From: Bacteroidota bacterium | GTDB taxonomy: Bacteria; Bacteroidota; Bacteroidia; Chitinophagales; Saprospiraceae | Reading direction: 5' to 3' | DNA length: 9,107 nucleotides | Assembly (NCBI GenBank): GCA_018969455.1 | Contig: JAGWYI010000133.1 | Span: forward strand, 1 to 9,107 | Shown here: positions 6,787 to 9,107 of the stretch, one piece after another | How the letters are laid out: every line of letters begins with the position of its first letter | Numbering within the stretch: position 1 is the stretch's first letter | Notes under the pieces: model-generated | What the model saw: the letters and a program-made list of their open reading frames with translations, nothing else | What the model was told of the DNA's origin: nothing | Database searches by the model: none | Program-made: the position numbers and the translations under genes

Positions 6787-8561
6787 AAAGGCGCCGCCGC
6801 AAAAAGATCAGTTATTTCGTCTTGATATTTTTCAAAAATGTCTTTCCGGCGCAATTTCAAGGTTGGCGTCAACAAGCCGTTTTCCGTTGAAAAGGGCTCG
6901 TGGATCAATTTAAAGGCCCGAACGGCCTCTACGCTGCCAAGCAAATTTGCATTAATTTGGCTGAGCTCCTGCTGGAACAAACGCAATACCTTTGGGTTGA
7001 GAATCATAAACTGCGGGGCTGTCCAATGTACGTTATGGGTGCGGCACCAATGTTCCAGCGCAGCAAAATCGGGGACTATCAATGCCGAAACGTGCGGCTG
7101 ATTCAAACCCAGCGCCATACATTGATTGATCAGGGTTGATTGCTGTAATTGAAGCTCCACAAACGCGGGCGCAACAAATTTGCCGGAAGATGTTTTAAAA
7201 AAATCAAAATTACGCCCGCTTATTTTCAAAAAATGCTTGTGCTCAAAACATCCCTGGTCGCCGGTATGAAGCCAACCATCGGGGGTGAAAGCAGTGCTGC
7301 GCGCTTCCGGCAAATTCCAGTAGCCCAGCATGACATTGGGCCCGCGCACCTGAATTTCTCCTTGCCCCGTTTCATCCGGATTGGCTATCCGAACTTCAAC
7401 TCCAGGCGCCGGAATTCCAACAGTTCCGAATCGAAAACCACCCGGCTCAAACCGGTTAAATGCCACCACCGGGCTGGTTTCTGTTTGACCGTATCCTTCG
7501 CGCACATCAATACCTGCCGCAGAAAAGAGGCGCGCCAGATTGGGGCGCAAGGCTGCCGCTCCAACGGCAATGGCTTGTACCCGACCGCCCAGGCGTTTTC
7601 GCCACCAACGGTATACCAGCCAATCGGCCAATTGCCGTTTCAACCAATATCCGGGCATTCCTTGCCCGGGATATCGTTCGCCCAAATGAATGGCCCACTG
7701 AATGATTCTCCGGGAAATTGCCCCCTTTTTTCTGCTTTCTTCCTGCAATTGATCATAACTGCGCTCTAAAACCCGTGGGACTGCCGTGAAAAAATGGGGT
7801 TTTACGGCTTGAAGTGTTTGGGGTAAGGTCTCCATATTTTCTGCAAACCAAATTTGGCAACCAGCCGCTTGATACACATACGTCACCATACGCTCGAAAA
7901 TGTGGCTGAGTGGTAAAAAACTCAAAGCGACTGTATGCGGGCCCACCGGTACTATGGCCAACACCGATTTTACGTTGCTCACGATGTTTTGGTGGCTCAA
8001 CATCACTCCTTTGGGCAGCCCCGTTGTTCCCGAGGTGTAAAGCAAGGTGGCCAGGTCCTGTTCCCGGATACCCGACCGATGGTATTGCAGTTTTTCAAGA
8101 TCGTGCGCCTGGGTAGGAAGCAACAAACTTTCCCAGGAAGTTACACCCGGGAAATCGGAAAAGCCGAGGTACATTTCGATATTCGTGCTAGCCCGCCGCA
8201 ACTTTTCAAGCATTTCTGCATTGCTCACAAAACATGCCCGTATGTCGGCGTCTTGTAAAATATAGGCAATTTCGTCGGCGCGTGCGCTTGCGTGTATAGG
8301 AACCGGAACGATGCCCAATTGCAACATGGCAAGGTCGGAAATGAGCCATTCCGGGCTTCCGCAATGCGCCAGTATGCCAATTTTATCACCTTTTCTCAAG
8401 CGCAGCGAAAGCAAACCTAAACTTAAGCGATCCCGAACATCCAACATTTCCCGGGTACTCCAACTTTGCCAGCCGTCAACTGAACGTCGGGCTACAGCCA
8501 TCTTTTGCGGATAGCGCAATTGTTGGTATTCGAGAATATCGAACAAACGGGTAAAATCCAT
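6783..8561 (-). CDS. Long-chain fatty-acid--CoA ligase (AMP-forming)
   Basis: This 592-residue member of the adenylate-forming (ANL) superfamily would activate fatty acids through an acyl-AMP intermediate to acyl-CoA, probably at the inner face of the membrane. Length and motifs fit the bacterial FAA1-like group. Motifs in order: phosphate loop YTSGTTGLPKG (175-185), FLPLSHIFER (215-224), GYGQTETSP (356-364), GWLHTGDQG (429-437) with the ribose-binding Asp435, the hinge-region ISGRNFDFFKTSSGK (447-461, often DRKK in relatives), and the C-terminal catalytic Lys569 in LTPTLKLRR (564-572). All expected catalytic residues are present; the NFD after the hinge Arg is a mild divergence. Chain-length preference is inferred only from overall family resemblance. 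It lies 9 bp downstream of the MFS gene on the same strand, so cotranscription is likely. Its last 4 bp overlap the convergent DinB-family gene. Confidence 0.93.
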   Translation of the reverse strand: MDFTRLFDILEYQQLRYPQKMAVARRSVDGWQSWSTREMLDVRDRLSLGLLSLRLRKGDKIGILAHCGSPEWLISDLAMLQLGIVPVPIHASARADEIAYILQDADIRACFVSNAEMLEKLRRASTNIEMYLGFSDFPGVTSWESLLLPTQAHDLEKLQYHRSGIREQDLATLLYTSGTTGLPKGVMLSHQNIVSNVKSVLAIVPVGPHTVALSFLPLSHIFERMVTYVYQAAGCQIWFAENMETLPQTLQAVKPHFFTAVPRVLERSYDQLQEESRKKGAISRRIIQWAIHLGERYPGQGMPGYWLKRQLADWLVYRWWRKRLGGRVQAIAVGAAALRPNLARLFSAAGIDVREGYGQTETSPVVAFNRFEPGGFRFGTVGIPAPGVEVRIANPDETGQGEIQVRGPNVMLGYWNLPEARSTAFTPDGWLHTGDQGCFEHKHFLKISGRNFDFFKTSSGKFVAPAFVELQLQQSTLINQCMALGLNQPHVSALIVPDFAALEHWCRTHNVHWTAPQFMILNPKVLRLFQQELSQINANLLGSVEAVRAFKLIHEPFSTENGLLTPTLKLRRKDIFEKYQDEITDLFAAAPF

Positions 8562-8570
8562 AATCAGGTT

Positions 8571-9107
8571 TTAAGCGGTTGCGGGCGCCTGCATGCGTTG
8601 TACGCGTACGAGCAGCATAATGAGAATGCTGCACACAAAAAATACCGAAAGAGACAGCACGCTGTACCGCATATTGCCGGTTAATTGCTCAACAACCCCG
8701 AAAACGAAGGTTCCGGCTACCGTTGAAATTTTATCCATCACATCATAAAAACTGAAAAAAGAAGCCGTATCAGGTGTGTTTTCGGGCAAAAACTTGGCGT
8801 AAGTTGCACGGGCAAGCGATTGAGCGCCGCCCATCACAACGCCTACGGCAGCAGCCAGCATATAAAAATCCAAACCGGTTTGAACAAAATAACCCACGGT
8901 GCACACAATGGTCCAAACCACCAACATACACATCAAAGAAAATTTGTTGCCCTTCCTTTTGGAAAGCCAGGAGGCCGCATAAGCCCCCCCAATCGCTACA
9001 ATTTGCAATATCAAAATAAGCCCGATCAATCCGGTTGTTTCAAAGCCCAGCACTTTTTCAGCAAAGGTGGAAGCCAACAACAATACAGCCTGGATGCCCG
9101 CATTGAA
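8571..9107 (-). CDS. UMF1-type MFS transporter, C-terminal part (cut by window edge)
   Basis: Only the last 178 codons are inside the window; the frame stays open to base 9107, reading FNAGIQAV into the visible part. A TTG at 9083 is therefore not the real start, and the N-terminal half lies beyond the edge. The fragment is strongly hydrophobic, with about five to six membrane segments, separated by a short basic loop SKRKGNK (about 49-55). The segment GGAQSLARATYAKFLPE (about 93-109) matches the UMF1/Atg22-like signature in which GG-Q-L-R precedes a Pro near the helix end, and FFSFYDVMDKISTVAG (about 117-132) fits the next helix. The initial NAGIQ also fits UMF1 proteins. The substrate is unknown; relatives export amino acids or other small molecules in some organisms. 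The acyl-CoA synthetase gene follows after 9 bp. Confidence 0.85.
   Translation of the reverse strand, partial: FNAGIQAVLLLASTFAEKVLGFETTGLIGLILILQIVAIGGAYAASWLSKRKGNKFSLMCMLVVWTIVCTVGYFVQTGLDFYMLAAAVGVVMGGAQSLARATYAKFLPENTPDTASFFSFYDVMDKISTVAGTFVFGVVEQLTGNMRYSVLSLSVFFVCSILIMLLVRVQRMQAPATA

Noticed and set aside
9081..9083. TTG start codon for a 170-residue transporter
   Set aside because: The frame remains open to the window edge and the upstream residues (FNAGIQAV) fit the transporter family, so this is the tail of a longer gene.

Overview
The window looks like ordinary chromosomal DNA from a member of the Bacteroidota, probably an environmental Saprospiria/Chitinophagia-like lineage. This is an inference from an Omp28-family lipoprotein, a Bacteroidota-type EF-G paralogue, a TAnnTTTG-type promoter box ahead of purD, and mostly absent Shine-Dalgarno sequences. 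There are no rRNA or tRNA genes, no insertion sequence, no CRISPR array and no phage gene.

Layout from left to right. An Omp28-like lipoprotein (65-880, +) is followed 62 bp later by a short-chain-type acyl-CoA dehydrogenase (943-2118, +). This pair converges on a divergent elongation factor G paralogue (2205-4340, -). The 86-bp convergent gap holds a 44-nt bulge-free hairpin that probably terminates transcription. A 625-bp stretch (4341-4965) has no convincing large gene; it holds an AT-rich tract, a possible 28-residue membrane peptide, a GC-rich terminator hairpin and a purD promoter box. Next come purD (4966-6255, +) and, 9 bp later, a DinB/YfiT-fold protein (6265-6786, +). That pair converges, with a 4-bp overlap of stop codons, on an opposite-strand pair: the C-terminal part of a UMF1-type MFS transporter (8571 to the window end, -) and a long-chain acyl-CoA synthetase (6783-8561, -), 9 bp apart. 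Bases 1-64 are a leader with no feature I can support.

Functionally these are housekeeping and metabolic genes: purine synthesis (PurD), fatty-acid activation (acyl-CoA synthetase) and acyl-CoA oxidation (dehydrogenase), translation (EF-G2) and envelope (Omp28). The two fatty-acid genes lie about 4.7 kb apart on opposite strands and are not in one operon. The most interesting item is the EF-G paralogue: its switch II motif reads DTPGL where canonical EF-G has DTPGH, so the catalytic histidine is missing, and its G4 motif is NQVD instead of NKxD. This matches the non-hydrolysing EF-G2 idea described in Bacteroides. I found no evidence of a wholly new multi-gene system.
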